From: Mustela lutreola
Lineage: Eukaryota; Chordata; Mammalia; Carnivora; Mustelidae
NCBI RefSeq assembly: GCF_030435805.1
Contig: NC_081293.1
Span: 190,205,546 to 190,269,545 of the forward strand
Reading direction: 5' to 3'
DNA length: 64,000 nt
A model generated the notes under the pieces. That model was not told the DNA's origin and made no database searches. It saw only the letters and a program-made list of their open reading frames with translations. This document shows positions 47,153-57,065 of this stretch, piece after piece; positions within the stretch are counted from its first letter, which is position 1; each line of letters begins with the position of its first letter. A program made the translations under genes and the position numbers.

Positions 47153-48409
47153 AACTAAAGGGGCTTTCTCTAGCCAGTATAAGATAAGATGTAGTTTAAA
47201 AATACATTAATTACAATCATTTTAAACCCATTGAAGTAAGATTTATGGGTTCATAATGATACTTACAAGTTGTTAACTTTCAAAAGTGATTAAGGAACCT
47301 TATGCATTATTTTGAGATCTGATAAATGGAAATATCCAAGTAATTATTTTGGGTAAATGTATAGTAAATGAAAATATCAAAGCATTCTAGATACTTATCA
47401 AAAAAAATGTTAGAATTAGAATATCACCATTCAACTACCCTCAATGAAATACTAGGTTTAGAAGTCATGTATCAACAGTTTCTAATATCATGGATAAGAG
47501 AAAACTAGATCTTATGTGTCTTTTGGTGAAAAACTGTAACAATCCTTCAATTTTTTTCTTTCTTCTTCTTCTTTTTTTTTTTTTTCCCCCAAGAGAGGGT
47601 GGGGAAAGGTGGAGGGAGAGGGAGAAACAAAATCTTAAGCAGGCTCCACACTCAATGCAGAGGCCTTGAAGGAGCTCAATCTCATAACTCTGAGATCATG
47701 TGCTGAGCCAAAATCAAGAATTGGACAGTTAACTCCCTGAGCCCCTCAGGTATCCTTAAAATTTCTTCATTTTATGAAAACTGGTGGAGCTTAGTCTGAT
47801 CAAGCCTCTGAATTCAACTGCCAATTTACAGGAAAATATGTGAAGAACAGAAAGATACATTTAACTATAATGTGAAGATAAAATTGCCAAAATCCAGATT
47901 ATGGGAAGCTACTGTCAAAACACCTTATGAATTCAACAGATAGATTGTAAGAAAAGAAAGGGATGCTGAAGGCATCCGCAGATTAAAAGGACTAAAATAA
48001 TACATGAAATTTTAAGAAATGGGCAAGACTAAGGCATAGCACTGTATATAAATTTAAGTGATAAAACCATTAAGAAATGCAGTGAAGTGATTATTGCAAA
48101 GACAGTGACTTTTGGGGAAGTGAGAATAGTAACTGCAGTGGGGCAGGTAGATCTAGGGGATAGGAAACACCCAGGTCCAGCTTCTTTGCCTCTTTTTTCT
48201 GACCAAAGTTACAGAGATGTCTCTCCAAAGGTACAAGCCAGGGGTACAGGCTCACTAAAAGACTGAGACTGAATCATAAGACTGTAGAATGCTAAACGAT
48301 TCACTCCATCTACTCCTTACCACCACTTTGGTGGGGCTCCCTTATAATAACAGAGGTTTATAACAGAAAGAACTGTGAGTCTAAGACTTTATTTAACAAG
48401 GAGATTCTA
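47153..48409 (+). repeat. Old repeat-derived block, counterpart of 16440-18170
   Basis: Resumes exactly where the two L1 insertions end and follows the A-B interval at roughly 85-88%. Includes the SINE at 47562-47757. No gene is seen. Confidence 0.6.
47562..47757 (-). mobile_element. Old carnivore tRNA-Lys SINE
   Basis: Diverged antisense copy starting in a T-tract, with GAGATCATGTGCTGAGCC and a decayed head. Confidence 0.8.
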
Positions 48410-48672
48410 ACAAAATTAACAATCATATTGGACAAAAAGAAGGATAAACCAAGAAACGGGCTCTTAATTATAGAGAAAAAACTGTTGGCTATCAGATGGG
48501 ATGTGGATGGGGGGAATGGGTTAAATAGGTGATGGGTTTTAAGGATGCAGTTGTTGTGATGGACATGGGGTGTTGTATGTAAGTATTGAATCACTGAGTT
48601 GTAGAACTGAAACTAATATTATACTATATGTTACCTAGGTGGAATTTAATAAAAACAAAAACAAAAACAGGA
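48410..48672 (+). mobile_element. L1 3'UTR end, B-C specific
   Basis: AGAAGGATAAACCAAGAAAC, GGTGATGGGTTTTAAGGATG, AACTGAAACTAATATTATAC and an (AAAAAC)n tail. It interrupts AGATTCTAGGGAAA, continuous near 18163 in A-B. Confidence 0.88.
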
Positions 48673-48994
48673 TGGAGGTTCTAGGGAAAGTCAAAGACAA
48701 CAGGTGAGACAAAAATAAGAACAAGATATTTAATTCATCTGTGACACCCATAGCTACAGTAAACAGTAAACACAGTCCAATTCATTTGCAGATAAACATA
48801 AAACCTCACATAGACCTGTTTTCCTCAGTTCTTTTTGTCCATTCTGTAATGTCCAGCTTCCACTGAAACATCACAAGGCATAGTAAAACAAACAAACAAA
48901 CGGAAGAAAACAGAGCACGAAGAGACAGGGCACATGTGAGAACCAGACTCATATATGGTAGAAATGTTGAAATGATCAGACTGGGTTTCTAAAA

Positions 48995-49093
48995 TAAGTC
49001 TATGTTTGAATAGTACATAAAAGCTAATGATGTACTATATGTTGGCTAATGCACTTAATAAAAATAAATAAATAATAAAAAATAAATAAAATA
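48995..49093 (+). mobile_element. Short L1 3' end, B-C specific
   Basis: AAAAGCTAATGATGTACTAT, ATGTTGGCTAATGCACTTAA and an (AAAT)n tail. Absent at about 18485 in A-B. Confidence 0.85.
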
Positions 49094-49477
49094 ACTGTAT
49101 GTTTAAGAAACTAAGGACTCTAGTAGAAGAGCAGACCAAATGTAGGAGTCAATGGGTAATATCTGCAGAGCAATGGAATCTATGAGAAAGAATAAAAATG
49201 AAGTGCTAAAAAATGTAAAGAAAAATTAAAAATGGCTTTAATGAACTCAGCAAACAGGTACATAGTTGAGGAAAAAATTAGTGAGCTTTACAATATGTCA
49301 TTAGAAACATCCAGAATTAAAATGTAAAGGGAAGAATGAATGAAAAAGATAAAACAGAGTATCTAAGAGTTTTGGAATAATTACAAAAGTCATATCTTAT
49401 GTGTCATGGGGATATGAGGATGAACAAACAAACAATTAGAATAATGACTGAAAACTTTCTATAGATAATGAGGGTGG

Positions 49478-49735
49478 AAAAGAGAGAGAGAGAGGCAAAC
49501 CAAGAAACAGGTGCTTAACTATGAGAACAGACCGTCAAAACACTTGAACTCAACAGCTAGATTGGTCTGTGTGGGGGATGGGTGAAGTTGGTTATGGGGA
49601 TTAAGGAGTTGTGATGTTGTGGCGATCACTGGGTGATGTATGGAAGTGATGAGTCACTATATTGCACACCTGAAACCAGTATTACACTCTATGTTAAGTA
49701 AGTGGTAATTAAATAAAAACTCAAAAACAAGAGAT
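49478..49735 (+). mobile_element. L1 3'UTR end, shared with 22888-23135
   Basis: GAGAGAGAGGCAAACCAAGA, GGGGGATGGGTGAAGTTGG and a GTGGTAATTAAATAAAAAC tail. Ancestral to the duplication. The roughly 4-kb deletion of the B-C interval ends at its left edge. Confidence 0.85.
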
Positions 49736-49782
49736 TATAAATTAATGCAACATTTTGAGAGTGATTTGATAATAGCTAAGAA

Positions 49783-50040
49783 TTTAAGAGAAATTGGAGG
49801 GGGAGATGAACCATGAGAGCCTATGGATTCTGAAAAACAATCTGAGGGTTTTGGAGGGGCGGGGGTGGTGGTTGGGTGAGGTTTGGTGGTTGGGTGAGGT
49901 TTGGTGGTTGGGTGAGGTTGGGTGAGCCTGGTGGTGGGTATTATGGAGGGCATGTATTGCATAGAACACTGGGTGTGGTACATAAACAATGAATTCTGGA
50001 ACACTGAAAAGGAATTTAAAAAAATTAAAAAATTAAAAAA
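49783..50040 (+). mobile_element. L1 3'UTR end with G-rich minisatellite
   Basis: GAGAGCCTATGGATTCTGAA, G-rich repeats at about 49855-49935, GGTGGGTATTATGGAGGGC and an A-rich tail. Not seen in A-B near 23185. Confidence 0.88.
49866..49935 (+). repeat. GGTGGTTGGGTGAGGTTT minisatellite
   Basis: About three and a half tandem units of 18 bp within the L1 3'UTR G-rich tract. Repeated GG/GGG runs could form G-quadruplexes. Confidence 0.88.
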
Positions 50041-50202
50041 AGTTGGACAACTTTTCAGATATGAAAATATTTATTGCAAAAGCAATGTAGACCTGAAAAA
50101 TTGGAGAAAATGAAACATTCATCAGCATGTTCATTAAATATTGATCAGTATTTTCATAAGTGAATATTAAGCCATCACTTAAAATGTGATTGACAGATCA
50201 TT

Positions 50203-50389
50203 TTTTTTAAAAAGATTTTTAATTATTTGAGAGAGAGAGTGTGAGAGAGCATGAGAGGGCAGAAGGTCAGAGGGAGAAGCAGACTCTCCATGGAGCTGGA
50301 AGTCTGATGCAGGACTCCATCCTGGGAGTCCAGGATCATGACCTGAGCTGAAGGCAGTCGCTCAACCAAATGAGCCACCCAGGCGCCCA
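50203..50389 (-). mobile_element. Carnivore tRNA-Lys SINE, B-C specific
   Basis: Antisense copy with a 10-bp target duplication ACAGATCATT (50193-50202 and 50390-50399). Not present near 23580 in A-B. Confidence 0.94.
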
Positions 50390-50430
50390 ACAGATCATTG
50401 CTAATGTGGAAAAGTTTAATAGCTGCACAA

Positions 50431-50435
<5 letters not shown>

Positions 50436-50465
<30 letters not shown>
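50436..50465 (+). repeat. (CA)n microsatellite
   Basis: About 15 CA units. The paralogous site near 23850 has only a few. Confidence 0.95.
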
Positions 50466-50467
<2 letters not shown>

Positions 50468-51396
50468 CACACATGCACATAAGAAGAAGAAGGTAGCAGG
50501 ACAGTATATTTATTAAAATATTTACTTTAAAAGAATATATACAGATACTCTTGTAAACACAGAGTAAAGTACTGTATGAATGCATTAGAAATTTATAATA
50601 ATAATTTATGATCATATTTAGTTCTAGGAGATGGGCCAGAAGAGTCAAACAAATGGGGAGAGAGATATTTACACTTTACCTTATATCCTTCCATTTGATT
50701 TTTAAATTATGCCCTGTGCTACTTTTATGAAAAATGCCATATTTCTTAAATTGTAAAAGTGAATATTTTAAATATGCTTTTGCTGATTTATTCAGCATCC
50801 CAGCCATCCTCGCTTTTATGTAGTATTTTGTTGTTGTTGTTGCTGTTGATTCTGAATATTGTTTCTTCACTTTCACCCCTCAATTCAAGCAACACATGGA
50901 AGTGATCTGAGAGCATCTAACAATTAAGAAGGGAAATGTATGGCTGAACAACCACAACTGGATAAATGTTGGAGGGCCTGGAATGGGCTGTGGACTTAAC
51001 AGAATGTGAATTTGGTGTAGGTGACAACTCTTTCTCTTACCAGGCTCTCGTAACTGTGGGCAGAGGGTATGTGGTAGAGAGCGTGCAGAGATCCTCTGGG
51101 AAAGAGGTGCTTCATGAAACCTTGGTGATGAAGATTTAGTGACCCCTAGGTTTTGATGTGTGTCTTTTGTAGAGATTAGGGGACTCATCAGCTTGGAGGT
51201 AGCTTAGGCTCTGCAGGGATAAATGGAGTCATGGAGAAGCACAGAGCAGACGAGGGGGCTGACCAGTCAGAGCTTGGTTGTTGTGATGAGTAAGGGTCTG
51301 GGAGGAAGGCAGCCTGGACACTGAGAAATTTCTGACAGGCAGTTTTTAAGTTTGCTCAATGCACATAATTTTTTCAGGAGGTAAAACTTGATTATC

Positions 51397-51587
51397 TGGG
51401 CACCAGATCAGTCAGTTAACTGGCTGCCTTTGGCTCAGGTCATGATCCCGGGGTTCTGGGATCGAGTCCCACATCAGGCTCCCTGCTCAGTGGGGAGCCT
51501 GCTTCTTCCTTTCCCTCCACTCCTCCTCCCTGCTCGTGTTCTCTCTCTCAAATAAATAAGTAAATAAAATCTTTAAAAAAAAAAAAA
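51397..51587 (+). mobile_element. Carnivore tRNA-Lys SINE shared with unit B
   Basis: Same insertion as 24959-25159, with target duplication GTAAAACTTGATTATC (51381-51396 and 51588-51603). The head has lost a few bases (GGCACCAGATCAGTC). Confidence 0.95.
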
Positions 51588-51873
51588 GTAAAACTTGATT
51601 ATCCTCAGAGGGAAGAGTGAAAGTTTCTTCAGCTTTTCCTTGACTATATCCCTAGTGTGTCTCTGAGCCTGTGCAAATGATTCCTTAGTGTATAACTATC
51701 CTTGGGGACAGAAAAGTTAGAGAAAGAAAGAGGCAGAGAGAATGAGGGAGGGGAAGATAGGTGGGTTCCTCTGAGCACTATGTCTGGACTTTTCCTAAGC
51801 TCCTCTGTGTGGACGGTGTTCTTTGCCACGAGTGGAGACAGCAGGAGCTGTGTCTGCCTCCTAAGCACGGCTC

Positions 51874-51954
51874 TTTACTAGCCATGGGTAGTCTGGGTTG
51901 ATGCCTGAAGAGCAGTAGAACTTTCCAGTCTAGTCCCCATCTCTGGAGGTGAGT
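51874..51954 (+). other. Candidate 5' non-coding exon end and splice donor, gene C
   Basis: CTGGAG|GTGAGT with the intron starting at 51949 is conserved with units A and B. Paired with the acceptor at 54193 it gives an intron of about 2.2 kb. The solo LTR at 52126 would lie 177 bp inside this intron, in antisense. Confidence 0.45.
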
Positions 51955-52125
51955 GTCTTCCAGGTATTCCCTTCAGTGAAGGACAGAGTAGAAGAGCATT
52001 ATCATGAGAGGGTCTAGGTTTTGTTGCCATATAGAACAAGGACACCTAGAGTCTGAAGAGTGGAGTAAGAGAGCTGCAGAGTAGATGACTCTCCATCAGA
52101 TCATCGCTCTGTAGCAAAGGGCAGG

Positions 52126-52488
52126 TGTCGCTCTCGGCCCGCAAGAACGACCCGCAGACGAGGTGAGTGGCAAACTTCTTTTATTACTAATGCTAATGTA
52201 GTAATGCTAATGGTGGCCGTGCCGCACCAAGCACTTACAGCAGTATTTATCCACGAAGTTCACCCGTACTCGCCCCCCTATTTGGCCAATCATAACGCCG
52301 TGCACGCAGTGTCCTTGTGGACCCTTATGTAACCATACAGGACTCTATTGTTCTCTAGCGGTGATCATGCGTTTATCTCTTGGCTCCTGGAGCTGTGTGC
52401 GTCCTCCTAGACTAATCATTCTCAGTTCCTCAATCTTCAGGCACTCCCGTCTACGTGACTCCTTGCATCTGCTGGATGGCTCTCCACA
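52126..52488 (-). mobile_element. Solo LTR of an endogenous retrovirus, class II (beta-like) suspected (fossil)
   Basis: A 363-bp insertion interrupts sequence that is continuous in unit B near 25697. It begins TG and ends CA, with a 6-bp target duplication GGCAGG (52120-52125 and 52489-52494). On the minus strand a CCAAT-like box (about 52283-52290), a TATA-like box (about 52244-52250) and an AATAAA (52180-52185) lie in LTR order. No internal viral genes are present, so it is a recombined remnant. A 6-bp duplication suits ERVK/beta-like elements. It is comparatively young, being later than the B/C homogenisation. Confidence 0.88.
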
Positions 52489-52711
52489 GGCAGGGTGATG
52501 GTACCTAGTACTGGCAATGGGCATACTTTGTGGCATCACCCAAGTCTGTGTTCTTTCATTTTTCATTCTGTCTTCTTTATATCTGCTTGCCCTCTTGTTG
52601 GGGATCTCCTGGAAGACAGAATGCAGACTGACTGGGTGGTGCTTTGGAGAAGAGTGAATGGAGGGAAAGATACGTTGGATAATTTTTGTTTCTTCTTCGA
52701 TCTATTAATTG

Positions 52712-52830
52712 ATATATTTATTCAAAAATATTTATAGAATATATACTTTGTCAGAGTCTGTTCTTGTCATAGGTGGTAATACAAGAAATGCAAAGAAGTT
52801 GCTTCAAGGTACTTCATTCTAATGTGGGGT
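52712..52830 (-). mobile_element. L2 3' end scrap
   Basis: Counterpart of 25915-26050 and 9980-10090. Confidence 0.5.
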
Positions 52831-54176
52831 TTTGATGATAAAGTAAGAAACAAATGCATACTATGATTTGAGGTATTGATGCAAGCCAACAGAAAGAAAA
52901 ATACAGCCTAAAAAGTTTAGAGAGTAAAACTATGCATGTGTTGTTTTGGAGAGTATGGGGGGGAAGGGTCTGTGGAGAGGATATTTTTGAGCAAAAATCT
53001 GCATGTGGAGAGGGAAGGAGCCCAGTTCTCCTGAGGAAATGTGTATAATCTATGTCAGTGTCTTCTATCATTTTTGCATACCCTAGGACTCTGGAGAATA
53101 TGGGAGGTCATATAAGTAGATGTGGTCTTCGGAATTTTCCAAGTTGCTCAAAGGGACTGACCCCATGGCAGTTTGGTTAGAGGGATGGGCTGCCCATTTG
53201 GAGGTGTTGGGTCCCTGCTGGGAGTAGAGATTTGAGACCTGGAGCATAAGGAGGATTTTGCCTCTATATCACAGGTGTTTTCTTGTCTTCTGGTTCTAGG
53301 TTGGATACTGGAGTACAGATAGGAGTTCCTTCAGGACCCTTCCCTCCCTGGTGTCAATTACTGACCAGGGGAATCAAGATATAAGAGTTAGAGGTCACTA
53401 ATGGAGAGCTGGGGAGGCTTTTTCTGCTTGGAGGATATACATTCACTGAAATGAGAAATGGAGGAAGGCTTTTATCATGAGAATAAGGAGGAAGAAGTGG
53501 ATAATCCCCGCCAGGGAGCCAGCTCTCCAGAAGTCAGGGAAAGACTCCATGTTTTATCTCAAAATAGTTCTTTCTTATGACAATGTCCTAGAGAGTTCCC
53601 ACTTGCTAACAATACCACAAAGTTGACGATATAATTGAGGCAGAACTTAACATGAATGTAATGCAGCATCCTCTATGTTAGAAGATACAAAATAACCACA
53701 TCTGCATGTGATTGGCTAATATTGGGATTTGCTATTCTAATAACTGTTGAAATTAATAGGATTTTGCAGAAATAGATAAAGGAGGCAGGAAAAACACTTT
53801 AGGGCATTTGAGATGGAAGTGTTGGTGGTATAATTGTGATCAGGAAAGGACAGGGTGGCACATCAGAACAGAGTGCAAGGGAGGATGGCCGGTGAACTGA
53901 GAGACAAGGGTAGAGGGTGGGTGTGGTTAGGGTAGACAAGGTGTACAAGGGTAGACAGGGGTGGTTGTGTTTTCATGCCTAGGATGTGGTGTTGGTGGCT
54001 ATTGCTCCTCTTCTTGGGCTTTTAATTTACTTTCAAATTTATTCATGTCCTACATAAAACATTTAACACCAAGTTTGTATAGAAAATAGTAGTAGTACGT
54101 TGTAGAGTCTAGGTGTGGCTGGTATTTCCTCAATTGGAGTCGTCCTTTATCTTTTTGCAATCAAAAGCCTGTTTTC

Positions 54177-54223
54177 TCCCCTTTGCTCTTTAGATTTCAC
54201 AAGGAACAAGAGCTCAGAACTAC
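54177..54223 (+). other. Putative splice acceptor and 5' leader of OR gene C
   Basis: The same pyrimidine tract and TAG (54191-54193) as in gene B are followed by a leader to the ATG at 54224. Conservation in three paralogs of different age supports a real acceptor. Confidence 0.62.
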
Positions 54224-55168
54224 ATGTTGGTGAATCACTCTAGTGCCACTGAATTTTATCTCCTTGGCTTCCCTGGCTCCAGAGAACTACACCATCTTCT
54301 CTTTGCTACCTTCTTCTTCTTCTACTTAGTGACATTAATGGGAAACACAGTCATTATTGTGATGGTGTGTGTTGATAAACGTCTGCAGTCCCCCATGTAT
54401 TTCTTCCTTGGTCATCTTTCTGCCTTGGAGATCTTGGTTACTACTATTATCGTGCCTGTGATGCTTTGGGGATTGCTTCTCCCTGGAATGCAGACAATCT
54501 CTTTGGCTGCATGTGTCACCCAGCTCTTCCTGTATCTTGCTGTGGGAACCACAGAGTTTGCATTGCTGGGAGCGATGGCTGTGGACTGTTATGTGGCTGT
54601 CTGTAATCCTTTGAGATACAACATCATTATGAACAACCGAACCTGCATCTGGGTAGTCGTTGTGTCATGGGTGTTTGGGTTCCTTTTTCAAATCTGGCCA
54701 GTGTATGCCACATTTCAGCTGACCTTCTGCAAATCACATGTGGTGAACAATTTCTTCTGTGACCGAGGGCAATTGCTGAAACTATCCTGCAATAATACCC
54801 TCTTCATAGAGTTTATCCTATTCTTAATGGCTATTTTTGTTCTTTTTGGTTCTTTGATCCCTACAACCATCTCCTACACCTACATCATCTCCACCATCCT
54901 CAAGATCCCTTCAGCCTCTGGGCAGAGGAAGGCCTTCTCTACGTGTGCATCTCACTTCACTTGTGTCATTATTGGCTATGGCAGTTGCTTGTTCCTCTAT
55001 GTGAAACCCAAGCAAACACAGGCTGCGGATTACAATAGGGTAGTTTCGTTGATGGTTTCAGTGGTTACTCCTTTCCTCAACCCTTTCATCTTCACCCTCC
55101 GAAATGACAAAGTAATAGAAGCCCTTCGGGATGGAGTGAAAAGATGCTGTCAACAATTTAGTATCTAA
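54224..55168 (+). CDS. OR9A4: Olfactory receptor gene C, probable OR9A4, DRY motif altered
   Basis: This is an intact 314-codon odorant receptor. It reads like OR9A4 in diagnostic places: LAVGTTEFALLG in TM3, RVVSLMVSVVTPF in TM7 and a KVIEALRDGVKRCCQ tail. It has the usual N4 glycosylation site, GN at 40-41, PMYFFL at 57-62, Cys97/Cys179 and PFLNPFIF at 283-290. The DRY motif that ends TM3 and couples to G protein reads D-C-Y: codon 122 (54587-54589) is TGT where A and B have CGT, a CpG-to-TpG type change. The rest of the frame is clean, so this is either a young functional lesion, a polymorphism or a tolerated change. The C-terminus ends QQFSI, unlike the QLLK ends of A and B. The ATG is 30 bp after a conserved splice acceptor. 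The 3' flank is only distantly related to those of A and B. Confidence 0.92.
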   Translation: MLVNHSSATEFYLLGFPGSRELHHLLFATFFFFYLVTLMGNTVIIVMVCVDKRLQSPMYFFLGHLSALEILVTTIIVPVMLWGLLLPGMQTISLAACVTQLFLYLAVGTTEFALLGAMAVDCYVAVCNPLRYNIIMNNRTCIWVVVVSWVFGFLFQIWPVYATFQLTFCKSHVVNNFFCDRGQLLKLSCNNTLFIEFILFLMAIFVLFGSLIPTTISYTYIISTILKIPSASGQRKAFSTCASHFTCVIIGYGSCLFLYVKPKQTQAADYNRVVSLMVSVVTPFLNPFIFTLRNDKVIEALRDGVKRCCQQFSI

Positions 55169-55459
55169 TCTTGTCTTAAGTATTGCTATGAATTCTAGAA
55201 TGCTCTGATAAGTACTTACTTATCTTTTAGCTGCATCTTAGTCACCATCAAATAACGTGTGTGCAACAAAAGCCTTTTAAATTATGGCCATGGTTTTTAA
55301 CATGTTTGGTTGTTACTAAAAATTTACCTTATGATAAAGTTACATATATGGATACAGATACAGATACACATGCCCTTCTGAAATTATGATATATTTCACA
55401 ATAAAACTTTTAAAAAATTAAATGGAAAAATAATATGTGTGATATTTAAGTTTCTGAAT
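55169..55459. other. 3' flank of OR gene C
   Basis: Unlike the flanks of A and B from the stop codon onward. AATAAAA at about 55401 is a possible polyadenylation signal. Nothing else is recognised. Confidence 0.4.
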
Positions 55460-55469
55460 AAGAAAGGGT

Positions 55470-55563
55470 GGGTATTATAGAGGGCACGGATTGCATGGAG
55501 CACTGGGTATGGTGAAAAAATAATGATACTGTTATGCTGAAAATAAATAAATTAAAAAAAAAA
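55470..55563 (+). mobile_element. Very short L1 3' end
   Basis: GGGTATTATAGAGGGCACGG, GAGCACTGGGTATGGTG and an A-rich tail, with target duplication AAGAAAGGGT (55460-55469 and 55564-55573). Confidence 0.9.
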
Positions 55564-55807
55564 AAGAAAGGGTAGAAAAATTTTTTCCCACTGCAGAATG
55601 GGATGACTACTGGATTCTAGGTCATCTAAATCCTCTAAAAGGTCCTGTGCTTTTGGTCCTCTGAGTAAACTTCCTGTTACTTCCCTGGCTCAAACATATT
55701 CTCTCTCTCTCTCAATCTCTTCTCTCTCTTTTTAGCAGACACAACAATACTTTATTCCTTCAAGTTGATGAATATGACATTTCTAATTTCAGTCATGGAA
55801 ATGCAGA

Positions 55808-55955
55808 CCTAAGGTGGTGCCTCTCAAACTTTAACATGTATTTCTGTCACATGGGATCTTGTTGAAATGTATGTTCTAATTCAGTTGTCTGGACCAAGGC
55901 TTGATAGTCTACATTTCTAAACAGCTGCAGTTGATGTTAATGCTGTTGTGGGGGG
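55808..55955 (+). mobile_element. MER5A-like hAT-Charlie DNA transposon remnant
   Basis: GGTGCCTCTCAAACTTTAAC, TTGTTGAAATGTATGTTC, ACATTTCTAAACAGCTGC and TGATGTTAATGCTG follow the MER5A order. Non-autonomous and ancient. Confidence 0.75.
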
Positions 55956-56669
55956 AAGGATATCCTCTACCCTTGATTTCCTGTCCCAAAGTTCTCTTGC
56001 CTTAGTACTTTGCTGCATATTTTCTTGGATGGCAGAATTTAGAGAATGATGTCATTCCACAATTTTGGACACCTTTACAATCCTAGGAGTGGTTATCTTT
56101 AAATACAGACACATCTTTAATAGGTGGACCTCCTCAGGGTGTGGGAGAAAGAGTTAAGTAAGTTGACATTCTCTCACCTGAAAGTACTCAGATCACGTTG
56201 CCTGCAGCCAGAAAGGATGTGGGACAATGGGGCTTCTGTGCCAGAAGCTGGTGTGACAAGGGTCCCTGGGATCAGGGGGAGTGCAGAGAGTGCAGAAGAG
56301 GAGGAAGCCTCTCATCCCGGTCACATCCTTCAGTCTTTCCAAGGTCCATGTTACCTGGCCCCTGCTTCCTGTCCCTTTCAGTTTTTCATCCTCTCCTGCC
56401 CACTTTGATTCCTGATTTCTCTTTGTAGCTCTCTTCCTGTGGCTTCAGTTCCCCCATTCACTTCTGGGTTCCCTATTACCTTTCTCCCTCGTGCACCCAA
56501 GCTTATTGTGCTGTCATCTGTCTTCCCACCAGGAAGCCTTTGTGCCTCTTTCCTAGTGCCACCAACTTCACTCACGCTTTCTCTAGTCAGCCTGACTTTG
56601 GTCTTCATCAGTGATTCCATTTCTTATGTCATAAACACAGTTTCATCCACGATGACATTTTTGTAATAA
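55956..56669. other. Diverged 3' flank of unit C
   Basis: Patchy similarity to 13000-13190 of unit A (GGTGGACCTCCTCAGGGTG, GGGTCCCTGGGATCAGG) suggests the original A/C duplication reached here. Open frames at 56124-56428 show no family resemblance and are not called. Confidence 0.45.
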
Positions 56670-57065
56670 CGAAATATTGTTAACCAAATGGGATAACTGG
56701 AGGAGACCGGTTAAGTAAATTGTTTCATTCGTAAAATGAAATATTATGCAGGTATAAAAGGAATAATAAAACTCTTTCTGTAATGATAAGAAATGATCCC
56801 CAAGCCGTACTTTTAAGTGAGAAAAGCAAAATACATTGAACTTAGTATTTACTTTTGTATAAGAAAGCAGTAGAAATAGGGTATATTTATATTTGCTTGT
56901 GGACAGCATCATAAGAAATTAAGACGTGGTTACCTGTGAAATTGTGGTGGTGGGAATGGGCAGACGGAATGGAGAAAGAAGATTTTTCACTCTTTGCCTT
57001 CTAATAGTCTGTTATTTTTGTAACCATGTATAGGTATTACCTATAAAAATAATCACATTTTGTTT
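56670..57065 (+). mobile_element. Old L1 (L1M-type) 3' end
   Basis: AAATGAAATATTATGCAGGT, TTTTAAGTGAGAAAAGCAAA, GTGGTTACCTGTGAAATTG and TATTACCTATAAAAATAATC are in the order of an L1M 3'UTR. Confidence 0.7.

Larger units (their letters stand above)
50812..54180 (+). repeat. Upstream arm of OR unit C
   Basis: Counterpart of 24357-27835 in unit B, containing the shared SINE, the candidate 5' exon and the old L2 scrap. It differs by the solo LTR at 52126-52488 and by lacking the L1 fragment at 27256-27706 of unit B. No conserved coding frame is seen. Confidence 0.75.
28565..54910 (+). repeat. Tandem duplicate interval B-C (long copy, about 26.3 kb)
   Basis: This is the long counterpart of 12111-28553. 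It keeps the nearly complete antisense L1 and about 13 kb absent from A-B. It lacks about 4 kb that A-B retains (roughly 18870-22885, the rest of an L1M and a block related to 7340-7500). It carries private insertions: L1 fragments at 43603, 46071, 46812, 48410, 48995 and 49783, SINEs at 43036 and 50203, and a solo LTR at 52126. Confidence 0.8.

Noticed and set aside
49735-50004. Minus-strand frame with His-Pro-Thr-Thr repeats
   Set aside because: It is the translation of the G-rich L1 3'UTR minisatellite, not a repeat protein.
52345-52566. 73-codon minus-strand open frame across the LTR edge
   Set aside because: It runs across an LTR boundary into OR flank DNA. It is a chance frame in a fossil LTR, not a gene.
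56124-56428. Two overlapping open frames in the 3' flank of gene C
   Set aside because: No domain, no homologous frame in the related flanks of A or B, and a low-complexity Ser/Pro character.
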